From an uncultured Clostridia bacterium (GTDB lineage: Bacteria; Bacillota; Clostridia; Christensenellales; Borkfalkiaceae), in the NCBI GenBank assembly GCA_934271255.1, contig CAKQQS010000001.1, forward strand, positions 248,001-312,000: a stretch of 64,000 nucleotides of DNA, read 5' to 3'. A program made the position numbers and the translations under genes. How positions within the stretch are numbered: the first letter of the stretch is position 1; each line of letters starts with the position of its first letter. The notes beneath the pieces were generated by a model, which saw only the letters and a list, made by a program, of their open reading frames with translations, was not told where the DNA came from and searched no databases. Shown piece after piece: positions 25,350 through 32,832 of the stretch.

Positions 25350-26696
25350 ATGGAAATAAAAAACGCGTACCTTTTGAAAACGTTTAAAGATTTACGGGCA
25401 AGGCACCCCGAACAAACGCAGTTTCTGTCTTGCGTAAACGAGTTTTTCTCAACCCTTTCGCCCGTTATGGACAAACACCCCGAATACGAAAAAGCGGGGC
25501 TTATGGAACGACTGGTCGAACCGGAAAGACAAATCATATTCAGAGTCCCCTGGGTGGACGACGGCGGAAACGTCAGGGTAAATCGCGGGTACCGGGTACA
25601 ATTCAACTCGGCGATAGGTCCGTTTAAAGGCGGGTTGCGGTTTCATCCGACGGTAACGCTTGACGTAATAAAGTTTCTTGCGTTCGAGCAAATATTCAAA
25701 AACAGCCTTACCACCTTGCCTATGGGCGGAGGAAAAGGCGGATCGGACTTCGACCCGAAAGGGAAAAGCGACAACGAAATTATGCGGTTTTGCCAAAGTT
25801 TCATGAACGAACTTTACCGTCATATAGGCAGTTTTACGGACGTCCCCGCGGGGGATATCGGCGTAGGCGCGCGGGAAATCGGGTATTTGTTCGGCGAGTA
25901 CAAAAAACTCACGAACGAGTTTACGGGCACTCTCACGGGCAAAGGCTTGCATTACGGCGGGAGCCTTATACGAAAAGAAGCGACGGGGTACGGGCTTTGC
26001 TATTTCGTCAACGAACTGTTAAACGACAACGGCAAATCGTTTAACGGCGCGAAAGTCATCGTTTCGGGTTCGGGCAACGTTGCTTTGTACGCTTTGAAAA
26101 AAGCGACCGAATTCGGCGCGACGGTAATCGCGATGAGCGACTCGAACGGGTACGTTTACGACGAAAACGGTATAGATTTCGACACGATGCGCCGCATAAA
26201 AGAAGACGAACAAGCAAGAATATCCGTTTACGCCGAAAGAGTTAAAACCGCGGCGTACCGCGAAAACGCGAAAGATATATGGGAATTAAAATGCGATATC
26301 GCGTTGCCTTGCGCGACTCAAAACGAAATCGACGAAACGTCGGCGAAGATTTTGGTTGAAAACGGCTGTTATCTCGTCGGCGAAGGGGCTAATATGCCGT
26401 CGACGAACGACGCGGTTGAAGTTTATCGGGCGAACAACGTTTTATTCGCGCCCGCAAAAGCGGCGAACGCCGGCGGGGTTGCGACGAGCGGTCTTGAAAT
26501 GTCGCAAAACTCCGCGCGCGTTTCCTGGACGGCGGAAGAAGTCGACGACAAACTTAAAAACATTATGGTTTCCATTTACCGTAATTGCAGGGACACCGCA
26601 AAAAAATATACCGACACCGAAGATTTGCTCAACGGCGCGAACATTTGCGGATTTTTAAAAGTTGCAACCGCTATGATGAGTCAGGGTATCGTGTAA
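25350..26696 (+). CDS. gdhA: NADP-type glutamate dehydrogenase
   Basis: 448 residues, the size of the hexameric enzymes. Catalytic region PMGGGKGGSDFDPKGKS near 125-140, substrate segment GPFKGGLRFHP, and a Rossmann domain with SGSGNVALYALKKA. It interconverts 2-oxoglutarate plus ammonia and glutamate; the sequence resembles the assimilatory NADP-type group. AGGAGA precedes the ATG. Monocistronic, with two terminators downstream. Confidence 0.97.
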   Translation: MEIKNAYLLKTFKDLRARHPEQTQFLSCVNEFFSTLSPVMDKHPEYEKAGLMERLVEPERQIIFRVPWVDDGGNVRVNRGYRVQFNSAIGPFKGGLRFHPTVTLDVIKFLAFEQIFKNSLTTLPMGGGKGGSDFDPKGKSDNEIMRFCQSFMNELYRHIGSFTDVPAGDIGVGAREIGYLFGEYKKLTNEFTGTLTGKGLHYGGSLIRKEATGYGLCYFVNELLNDNGKSFNGAKVIVSGSGNVALYALKKATEFGATVIAMSDSNGYVYDENGIDFDTMRRIKEDEQARISVYAERVKTAAYRENAKDIWELKCDIALPCATQNEIDETSAKILVENGCYLVGEGANMPSTNDAVEVYRANNVLFAPAKAANAGGVATSGLEMSQNSARVSWTAEEVDDKLKNIMVSIYRNCRDTAKKYTDTEDLLNGANICGFLKVATAMMSQGIV

Positions 26697-26711
26697 AATA
26701 TAATAAATATT

Positions 26712-26802
26712 CGCGCCGACGAGCGATAAGGCTCGTCGGCGCGTTCTTTTTGTACCCGTAATAAGTTTTAAGGCGTAGATTTAATTTCTACGCCTTCCTT
26801 TT
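26712..26802 (+). terminator. Two tandem terminators after gdhA
   Basis: CGCGCCGACGAGC/GCTCGTCGGCGCG (26712-26743) with TTCTTTTTG, then AAGGCGTAGA/TCTACGCCTT (26770-26796) with CCTTTTTTA. Confidence 0.9.
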
Positions 26803-26851
26803 TTATTCTTTAAGTTTTCTATCGACCGCCGCAGGGTTTTCGTCTTTTTGA

Positions 26852-26909
26852 CAATCCCCCCTTGACTTCGCTTTCGCTCGTCAATCCCCCCTTTACACAA
26901 GGCGGGCTT
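26852..26909. repeat. Dispersed intergenic repeat, copy 2
   Basis: Near-identical to 5271-5329 and in the same orientation. It lies between the gdhA terminators and the 3' end of the MORN gene. The rest of 26803-27007 shows no gene. Confidence 0.75.
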
Positions 26910-27007
26910 GTTTTGGGGCTAAGCAAATTGTGATTTTATATAAACCTTTCGACCGCTATAAAGAGTTTGTCTTTAAAACAGCGACACTGTTTTACACGAG
27001 CATATTA

Positions 27008-28390
27008 TCAACGACCGCATATCTCACCATCTTTCCATTCGCCGTCATAATACTCGTCGTCTGCAAAAACGCATTTTCCGCGACCATTAGGCTTGTCATC
27101 TTTAAACTCGCCTTCGTAATAACCGCCATCTGCCCAAACATATTTTCCGTGCCCGTTAAACTTGTCATCTTTAAACTCGCCTTCGTACACGTCGCCGTTG
27201 GCATAAACCTTCTTTCCGTGCCCGTTAAACTTGTCATCTTTAAACTCGCCTTCGTACACGTCGCCGTTGGCATAAACCTTCTTTCCGTGCCCGTTAAACT
27301 TGTCATCTTTAAACTCGCCTTCGTACACGTCGCCGTCTGCAAAAACGCATTTTCCGTGCCCGTTAAACTTGTCATCTTTAAACTCGCCTTCGTACACGTC
27401 GCCGTCTGCAAAAACGCATTTTCCATGTCCATGTCTTGTGCCGTCTTTCCATTCACCGTCATACACGTCGCCGTTGGTATAAACCTTCTTTCCGCGACCG
27501 TTGAAATTACCGTCTTTAAACTCGCCTTCATACACGTCGCCGTTGGTATAAACCTTCTTTCCGCGGCCATTAGGCTCGTCGTCTTTCCATTCGCCGTCAT
27601 ACACGTCGCCGTTGGCATAAACATACTTTCCGCGACCGTTAAACTTATCGTCTTTAAACTCACCGTCATACACGTCGCCGTTTGCCCAAACTTTCTTTCC
27701 ACGGCCATTAGGCTTGTCATCTTTCCATTCGCCTTCGTAATAGCCGCCATCTGCAAAAACAAGTTTTCCGTGTCCTTGTCTTTTATTGTATACAAACTCG
27801 CCGTCATAATACTTGCCGTTGGCACAAACAAGTTTTCCATGTCCGTGCGGTTCGTCGTCTACAAACTCGCCTTCATAATAGCCGCCGTTTGCATAAACAT
27901 ACTTTCCGCGACCGCTAAACTTGTCATCTTTAAACTCGCCTTCGTAATAATCGCCGTCTGCAAAAACAAGTTTTCCACGACCGTTAAACTTATCGTCTTT
28001 AAACTCGCCTTCGTAATAGCTACCGTTCGCAAAAACATATTTTCCATGTCCGTATTGTTTTCCATCTTTCCATTCGCCTTCATACACGACGCCGTTTGCA
28101 CAAACCATCTTTCCATGTCCGTATTGTTTTCCGTCTTTCCATTCGCCTTCATACACGACGCCGTTTGCACAAACCATCTTTCCATGTCCGTATTGTTTTC
28201 CGTCTTTCCATTCGCCTTCGTAATAGCCGCCGTCTGCCCAAACGTATTTTCCATGTCCGTGCGGTTTGCCGTCTTTCCATTCGCCGTCATACACGTCGCC
28301 GCTTGTCCAAATCTTCTTTCCGCAACCGTACGGTTCGCCGTTAATCACGCTGCCTTTGTAATAGCTGCCGTCATCATATTTAATTTTCAT
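27008..28390 (-). CDS. MORN-repeat protein, 20 units
   Basis: 460 residues from the ATG at 28390, which follows AAGGGGG; a longer frame to 28492 would run through the promoter. The whole protein is about 20 consecutive 23-residue MORN units of the form V-x-A/T-N/D-G-x-x-Y-x-G-E-x-K-D-x-x-x-x-G-x-G-K. No signal peptide, TM helix or other domain was found. MORN arrays form elongated beta-sheets that bind lipids or partner proteins; the bacterial role is unknown. Units are so alike in DNA that recent duplication is evident. Confidence 0.93.
   Translation of the reverse strand: MKIKYDDGSYYKGSVINGEPYGCGKKIWTSGDVYDGEWKDGKPHGHGKYVWADGGYYEGEWKDGKQYGHGKMVCANGVVYEGEWKDGKQYGHGKMVCANGVVYEGEWKDGKQYGHGKYVFANGSYYEGEFKDDKFNGRGKLVFADGDYYEGEFKDDKFSGRGKYVYANGGYYEGEFVDDEPHGHGKLVCANGKYYDGEFVYNKRQGHGKLVFADGGYYEGEWKDDKPNGRGKKVWANGDVYDGEFKDDKFNGRGKYVYANGDVYDGEWKDDEPNGRGKKVYTNGDVYEGEFKDGNFNGRGKKVYTNGDVYDGEWKDGTRHGHGKCVFADGDVYEGEFKDDKFNGHGKCVFADGDVYEGEFKDDKFNGHGKKVYANGDVYEGEFKDDKFNGHGKKVYANGDVYEGEFKDDKFNGHGKYVWADGGYYEGEFKDDKPNGRGKCVFADDEYYDGEWKDGEICGR
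27030..28320. repeat. 69-bp tandem DNA repeat array coding MORN units
   Basis: Adjacent 69-bp units differ by few bases, and some neighbours appear identical over the whole unit (for example around 27150-27290 and 27295-27425, and again at 28070-28210). The array leaves long open frames on both strands, which are by-products of the repeat. Confidence 0.9.
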
Positions 28391-28427
28391 AAAAACCCCC
28401 TTAAAAGTTATTGATTGCTTTTCATAA

Positions 28428-28456
28428 AGAATAACATATCTTTTTCGGCATTTCAA
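28428..28456 (-). promoter_or_regulatory. Promoter of the MORN gene
   Basis: TTGAAA (28451-28456), 17-nt spacer, TATTCT (28428-28433). Confidence 0.65.
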
Positions 28457-28466
28457 TAGATTTCGC

Positions 28467-28497
28467 AAAAAAAGAGTTTTGCAAAATCGCAAAACTC
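28467..28497 (-). terminator. Terminator of the ATP-grasp/ylmH operon
   Basis: GAGTTTTGC/GCAAAACTC perfect stem (28474-28497) with seven T after it on the minus strand. Confidence 0.85.
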
Positions 28498-28502
28498 CGT
28501 TT

Positions 28503-29246
28503 TTAAATATATTTTTCGACCGCTATAAAGAGTTTGTCTTTTTTGGTCGTTGCCGTTTGTCCGATAAACTTAAACTTGCCGTAACCCCTGACGGATACCG
28601 CTTCGCCGCCCGTTAAGAGTTTTGCGTTTTCCGTACTCGGTTTGCCGTTTATCGCGACTAAACCTTCTCTGAAAAGGTCAAGGCTCTGTTCCCGCGACAA
28701 GTTGTAAACTTTCGATATTATCGCGTCCGTTCGTAAACTCGAAACAATCAGTTCTTTTTCTTCCGTTTTGGGTTTAAATCCGTCGGGAACGCCGTTCGCT
28801 ACGTCGACTTTAACGGCGTTAGCCCCGACTTTCGTCAGGTTTTCCGCCAAAAACGCCGTGAGCGTGTTCATAACGCAAACGTACCCGAAAACGCCGTCCG
28901 TGAAAATGCTTCCCACCTTGCTTTTGTCAATGCCCAGATTGAGTATCGCGCCTAAAAAATCCCTGTGGGTAAAGCGTTTGCAAAACTTGGTCGATAACGG
29001 CGATACCTTTAACACGTCTATCGGGAAATCTTCTTCGTAGTAAAACTCTTTTTCCGAGCCTAATCTCGCAACCGCCTTGTCGCAAAAATCCGCTCCGCCG
29101 TAAAACGACACCGCGGTAGGCAGTTTAAGTCCTTTTATTTCCGCAATCTCCGTTTCGTTCAGAAAATCGCTGAACGTATAAACCCCTTTATCGAAAGCGC
29201 GTTCGCTTAAATCGAGTATTCTTTTTTGCGTTTCGGTCAAAACCAT
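28503..29246 (-). CDS. ylmH: YlmH-family S4 RNA-binding protein
   Basis: 247 residues. An N-terminal domain typical of YlmH (FTHRDFLGAILNLGIDKSKVGSI near 115-140) and a C-terminal S4 RNA-binding domain (about 183-240: LFREGLVAINGKPSTENAKLL). In B. subtilis YlmH belongs to the division-gene region and is related to the S4 protein RqcP of ribosome-associated quality control. Here it sits instead behind two ATP-grasp genes. AAGGAG precedes the start. Confidence 0.88.
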   Translation of the reverse strand: MVLTETQKRILDLSERAFDKGVYTFSDFLNETEIAEIKGLKLPTAVSFYGGADFCDKAVARLGSEKEFYYEEDFPIDVLKVSPLSTKFCKRFTHRDFLGAILNLGIDKSKVGSIFTDGVFGYVCVMNTLTAFLAENLTKVGANAVKVDVANGVPDGFKPKTEEKELIVSSLRTDAIISKVYNLSREQSLDLFREGLVAINGKPSTENAKLLTGGEAVSVRGYGKFKFIGQTATTKKDKLFIAVEKYI

Positions 29247-29259
29247 TAAAACCGCTCCT

Positions 29260-30042
29260 TTACCCTTTTAAAATCTCGTCCGCGTACAACTCGACCGCGT
29301 CGCAAACGTTAAGGTCGTAAAGCATTCTGCACCCCACCACGTCTTCTATTTCGTTGAGTCTTGCTCTGCCTTTATCGAACACGAAATCCACGCCGATAAA
29401 CGTTGCGTCCAGCCCCGTTATAAGCGTTTTCGTATACTCTTTCACGTCGTCGGGAATATCGACTACCCGCGCTTTGCCGCCGAGCGAATAGTTGCTTCTG
29501 AAATCCGTTTCGGACGTTCTCAACACCCCGCAAAGAATCTTTCCGCCCATAACGTACACCCTTAAATCCTTGCCAAAATCTCTCGCGACGTCTTCTATCA
29601 GCACCGTTTTTTCGCCTATCGCCCGAAACGCTTTGGCGTACTCTTTATAGTTGTTTACCATATACACCTGCGTACCGCCGTGCCCGTATCTCGACTTGAC
29701 GATTTTAGGATAAATAACGTACGCGCTCGATTCTTTGTTGCCAACGAACCCCTGCATAACGGGTACGTCCAGCCCCAACGCGTACAGTTTGCTTTCGACT
29801 TTGTCGTTGGCGATTCGGCTTACTTTCGAGTTGTTTACCACTCTTACGCCCTTTGCTTCAAGCGATTTTGAAAACGAGTAATCCGTCGCCCGCATAACCG
29901 CTACGTCGGGGATAACGCTCGTGTCGCCTATCATTGCGATACGGACTTCGTTGCCTTTTTTCGTAAGTTTGTCCTTTAACGTTTCGGCAAACCAACCGTT
30001 GACTTTCAATCTTTCTTCATCGTAATAAATAACAATTTTCAT
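29260..30042 (-). CDS. RimK-like ATP-grasp ligase (second of pair)
   Basis: 260 residues. ATP-grasp landmarks: lysine-containing strand PKIVKSRYGHGGTQVYMV, the RVYVMGGKILCGVLRT sheet, and the metal-binding end GVDFVFDKGRARLNEIEDVVG. Such enzymes activate a carboxylate with ATP and join it to an amine, as in RimK glutamylation or peptide ligation; the substrate is unknown. Its ATG overlaps the stop of the first ATP-grasp gene (ATGA), so the two products are probably made together. Confidence 0.82.
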   Translation of the reverse strand: MKIVIYYDEERLKVNGWFAETLKDKLTKKGNEVRIAMIGDTSVIPDVAVMRATDYSFSKSLEAKGVRVVNNSKVSRIANDKVESKLYALGLDVPVMQGFVGNKESSAYVIYPKIVKSRYGHGGTQVYMVNNYKEYAKAFRAIGEKTVLIEDVARDFGKDLRVYVMGGKILCGVLRTSETDFRSNYSLGGKARVVDIPDDVKEYTKTLITGLDATFIGVDFVFDKGRARLNEIEDVVGCRMLYDLNVCDAVELYADEILKG

Positions 30043-30902
30043 TTTATTTTACCCAAAACGTATTCCGCTATATAATCGGCGGTATTAACCCCCGTTGCGT
30101 CAAAAAGGTTTTTGAAATGCGCGTTGCTGTTTATCTCGCACAAAATCGGCTCGTCGTTTTTGCCGAACAAAACGTCTACGCCCGCAAAATCCGCGCCGAC
30201 GCCTTTCGCCGATTTAATCGCAAGGTCGACGAACTCGGCGGGAATATCGAACTTTTCCATTTTTCCGCCGCTCGACGCGTTTGAAACGAAACTTCCTTCC
30301 GCCCCCTTGCGTTTTACCGCCGCAACGACTTTATCGCCGACGACTTGCGCCCTGACGTCTACCCCGTAACTAGAAGATATAAACTCTTGCATGATAAACG
30401 GCTTAACGCCTATTCTTTTCGCCGTAGATAAAAGTTCTTCGCGGTCGTTTACCAAATACACTTGTTTTCCGAACGAGCCGCGGCTCTCTTTCACGACCAT
30501 GGGGTAGCCGAGTTCCCTTTCCGCAGCCGTCAGAAAATCGTAGTCGGTATACCCGATATTCTCGTAAGTAAACGGCGCGATAATCGTCTTCGGCATTTTG
30601 ATTTTTCCGTACAACGCGTTGTACGTCGCCCCTTTGTCGTCGCACAAAGCAATCGCCCTAGCCGAATTGAACACCTTGTAACCAAGGCTCGCAAGCCGTT
30701 CGTTCAATAACAAATCCTTGTCCCAAAACAACACGAAATCATACTTGTACAACCTGTTCGCGTTGACGAGTTCCCACGCTTTCGCATTGCTCATTTTATC
30801 AATCTCAACCCCGCTGCGGGCAAAAGATTTTCCGAACTCCCGATAAATTACCGAGTATTTTTCGCCTTGCAAATACTCGTTGTCGATAAACAATCCTTTC
30901 AT
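30039..30902 (-). CDS. RimK-like ATP-grasp ligase (first of pair)
   Basis: 287 residues from the ATG at 30902. Core ATP-grasp segments: PMVVKESRGSFGKQVYLV, VDVRAQVVGDKVVAAVKRK, the SNASSGGK loop, and GVDVLFGKNDEPILCEINSN with metal ligands E and N. It is clearly a paralogue of the next gene. The reading frame extends to 30938, but the -10 box TATAAT ends 7 nt before this ATG, so translation must start here on a leaderless mRNA. First gene of an operon with the second ATP-grasp gene and ylmH. Confidence 0.85.
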   Translation of the reverse strand: MKGLFIDNEYLQGEKYSVIYREFGKSFARSGVEIDKMSNAKAWELVNANRLYKYDFVLFWDKDLLLNERLASLGYKVFNSARAIALCDDKGATYNALYGKIKMPKTIIAPFTYENIGYTDYDFLTAAERELGYPMVVKESRGSFGKQVYLVNDREELLSTAKRIGVKPFIMQEFISSSYGVDVRAQVVGDKVVAAVKRKGAEGSFVSNASSGGKMEKFDIPAEFVDLAIKSAKGVGADFAGVDVLFGKNDEPILCEINSNAHFKNLFDATGVNTADYIAEYVLGKIK

Positions 30903-30909
30903 ACCATTT

Positions 30910-30938
30910 ATTATACCACATCGTCCGCCCGTTATCAA
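30910..30938 (-). promoter_or_regulatory. Promoter of a leaderless operon (start 30902)
   Basis: TTGATA (30933-30938), 17-nt spacer, TGG-extended TATAAT (30910-30915), then 7 nt to the ATG. Confidence 0.85.
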
Positions 30939-30981
30939 TTATACGCGTTTAAAATTATTCGGCAAAACCGCTTTATTTTGT

Positions 30982-31055
30982 TTGACAATTATTTTCGTTT
31001 GTGATATAATAACTATATTAACATACGCAAGCGATTTCGCCTTGCGTTATTTTTT
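30982..31055 (+). ncRNA. Orphan promoter with immediate terminator: possible ~40-nt RNA
   Basis: TTGACA (30982-30987), 17-nt spacer and TGA-extended TATAAT (31005-31010) make a near-consensus promoter. Transcription should begin near 31017. Within 10 nt a hairpin ACGCAAG/CTTGCGT (31025-31047) followed by TATTTTTTTA would end it. No ORF follows on this strand, so the product would be a tiny RNA or an abortive transcript. Confidence 0.5.
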
Positions 31056-31070
31056 TACCTTTTAAAGACA

Positions 31071-31110
31071 AAAAAGTCGCCCCGCCACGCTTATAGCAGC
31101 GTGGCGGGGC
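31071..31110 (-). terminator. Terminator of the diguanylate cyclase gene
   Basis: 13-bp perfect stem GCCCCGCCACGCT/AGCGTGGCGGGGC (31079-31110), then a T-run at 31071-31077 on the minus strand. Confidence 0.9.
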
Positions 31111-31130
31111 GTATTTTATAGTTTGGTTAT

Positions 31131-32270
31131 TTACGCGTCGATGGTTTTGCGAAGGGCTTTTTGTTCGTACATCTTTTTATCGAGCCGACAATGGAAGTCG
31201 TCGGGGTTGGTGTCAGCCGTCATACAGGTATACACGCCGATAGATAATCGCAACGAATAGGGCGTGTCGTTCATATCGTTAAACCTTTTTAACGTTTCTT
31301 CTATTTCGTCTTTTACGGCGTAAACGTCTTTGATATTTCCGCCGACGTGCAGAACGATAAACTCGTCCCCGCCCACTCTGAACGCAAGGGTGTCTTTGTC
31401 GGATACGTTTGCCAGAACCAGTCCGAGCGTTTTAATCGCTTCGTCCCCGACGGAGTGTCCGAACTCGTCGTTGATTTGTTTAAAGCCGTCTATATCGAGC
31501 ATTACACCGCCGACGAACCTGTTTCTTCTGCTCTTGGCGAGTTTGTTCATTATAATCTGGTAATAGTTTCGGTTGTACATTCCCGACAAATAGTCGATAA
31601 ACGAGTTGTGGTTAGCGCGTTGCACCTGAACGAACATGAGCGCAATGCTTATACAGAACCACCCTATCGCTATTCCGTAAAAAAAGAATTGAACTATCGT
31701 GCCTATAAGACAGGGTAAAATGAAACAATGTATCGGGAAAAACCTGAAATGGTTGCCGAGTTTTATCGCAACGACCGCAAGAACGATTGACGCTATGTAA
31801 CAAGCAAGTATAAAGACGTAGGTGATACCCACGAACTTTCCGCGACTGTATACGTTGTTCGGCGCGATAGAAAATATCAGCCCCACCCCGCAAAAATCAC
31901 AAATTATCAACGCAATTATCACCGAGTACGCGACCGAAAGCACGATTCCCCAGTTTTTAAGCCGTTTCGCGCTGTGGAATATTCTGGCGTCTACGTACAG
32001 TACCCATAACGCGCCCATCATACAAGAAGCAAGGAACAAATACCCGTTAAACACGTATTGCAAGAAATTGACGCCTTTACCGCCCTTGCCATCCATTGCG
32101 AAACTTGCCGTTTCAAGCAACAGCGCGAATAACGCCAAGGCATACATCACGTCCATAATCCGACCGCTTGCGTGCCGTTCTATTTTCGCCTTTAATCTCG
32201 TCATTATGGCAACGAATAATATAAGCGCTCCCGCCGAGTTGACGACTACAATTTCTCCCATGTTCAGCAT
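31131..32270 (-). CDS. Membrane-anchored diguanylate cyclase (GGDEF)
   Basis: 379 residues. Six or seven TM helices occupy about 5-215; the GGDEF domain (about 222-379) has DIDGFKQIND (D259 metal ligand) and an intact GGDEF at 300-304, so it should make c-di-GMP. The inhibitory I-site RxxD, expected at 291-294, reads DKDT, so product inhibition is probably absent. The transcript starts far upstream, at a promoter whose spacer holds G10 (32442-32451), and a short ORF overlaps the start. A GGGGAAG ribosome site lies inside that short ORF. Confidence 0.92.
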   Translation of the reverse strand: MLNMGEIVVVNSAGALILFVAIMTRLKAKIERHASGRIMDVMYALALFALLLETASFAMDGKGGKGVNFLQYVFNGYLFLASCMMGALWVLYVDARIFHSAKRLKNWGIVLSVAYSVIIALIICDFCGVGLIFSIAPNNVYSRGKFVGITYVFILACYIASIVLAVVAIKLGNHFRFFPIHCFILPCLIGTIVQFFFYGIAIGWFCISIALMFVQVQRANHNSFIDYLSGMYNRNYYQIIMNKLAKSRRNRFVGGVMLDIDGFKQINDEFGHSVGDEAIKTLGLVLANVSDKDTLAFRVGGDEFIVLHVGGNIKDVYAVKDEIEETLKRFNDMNDTPYSLRLSIGVYTCMTADTNPDDFHCRLDKKMYEQKALRKTIDA

Positions 32271-32377
32271 TTACATACTTCCCCTTTTATAAAAATAATC
32301 AGTCCTGCGCCGAGCGCGTTTACCACCCGCCCGAACGCGCTTGCAAAACAAAAAGTATATAAATCACTCTTTACCAT
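32264..32377 (-). CDS. 37-codon hydrophobic leader ORF overlapping the GGDEF start
   Basis: ATG at 32375-32377, stop TGA at 32264-32266, overlapping the GGDEF start by 7 nt. The peptide begins MVKSDLYTFCFASAFG, continues with a small TM-like stretch (VVNALGAGLIIFI) and ends in a Lys/Cys-rich tail. Its ribosome site is weak. It could couple translation to the cyclase, act as a small membrane peptide, or be chance. An 8-bp inverted repeat AGCGCGTT/AACGCGCT (32313-32341) lies within it. Confidence 0.45.
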   Translation of the reverse strand: MVKSDLYTFCFASAFGRVVNALGAGLIIFIKGEVCKC

Positions 32378-32435
32378 ACACACTCGTTTCTATCTTTCGT
32401 TTGCAGCAGTTTTAATAACACTGTTGTATAATTTT

Positions 32436-32465
32436 ATTATACCCCCCCCCCAGCGGTTTTGTCAA
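32436..32465 (-). promoter_or_regulatory. Diguanylate cyclase promoter with poly-G spacer
   Basis: Perfect TTGACA (32460-32465) and perfect TATAAT (32436-32441) are 18 nt apart, and ten of those 18 bases are an uninterrupted G run beside the -10 box. One G fewer gives the ideal 17-nt spacing. Confidence 0.85.
32442..32451. repeat. Homopolymer tract of ten G (minus strand)
   Basis: Ten consecutive C on the plus strand. Tracts of this length are prone to slipped-strand length change. Confidence 0.95.
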
Positions 32466-32493
32466 GAATATCGGTAATTTTGTACCTAATTAT

Positions 32494-32618
32494 TTTACGG
32501 TATCATAAAATCGTCCGGGGTTTTCAGTAAAAATCGCATATTGCTTTATGCTTTAAAAATCGCGTTTTACGGCGATTTTTGCATAAAGTTTGCTGATACG
32601 CGACTATTTTACCGTAAA
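32494..32618. other. Nested inverted-repeat element upstream of the cyclase promoter
   Basis: Outer arms TTTACGGTA/TACCGTAAA (32494-32502 and 32610-32618) enclose an inner stem made of GCTTTATGC/GCATAAAGT and AAAAATCGC/GCGATTTTT (32543-32589). No ORF is present. It could be a structured RNA, a protein-binding region or a remnant repeat. The rest of 32619-32700 holds only a small GGGAC/GTCCC hairpin. Confidence 0.5.
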
Positions 32619-32701
32619 GTTGTTTGTTACTTTATACATTATAACGCGGTTTAAGGGACGAAAAAGTCCCGTTCACCGCTGCAAAATATCCGCTATTACG
32701 C

Positions 32702-32733
32702 AAAAAAGGACACTGCTCTTACGAACAGTGTTC
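32702..32733 (-). terminator. Terminator of the tRNA operon
   Basis: GAACACTG/CAGTGTC hairpin with six T following on the minus strand (32702-32707). Confidence 0.75.
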
Positions 32734-32744
32734 TTTTAAGTTAA

Positions 32745-32820
32745 TGGTCGGAGTAACGAGACTTGAACTCATGACCTCTTGCCCCCCAGACAAGCGCGCT
32801 ACCAACTGCGCTATACCCCG
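32745..32820 (-). tRNA. tRNA-Pro (anticodon GGG), CCA encoded
   Basis: Cloverleaf with acceptor CGGGGTA/TACTCCG (C1-G72, typical of Pro), D-arm TAGCGCAGTTGGTAGCGC, anticodon loop CTGGGGG, T-loop GTTCAAGTC and genomic CCA. Confidence 0.93.
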
Positions 32821-32832
32821 TTATATCGATTG

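Noticed and set aside
27008..28390. CRISPR-like regular repeats
   Set aside because: Units are contiguous, 69 bp, and code a MORN protein; there are no unique spacers and no cas genes.
26930..28414. 494-codon open frame on the plus strand
   Set aside because: It is the antisense shadow of the MORN repeat array; the repeat unit has no stop in that frame, and there is no ribosome site or promoter.
32271..32435. c-di-GMP (GEMM) riboswitch in the cyclase leader
   Set aside because: The conserved GEMM core segments are not present.
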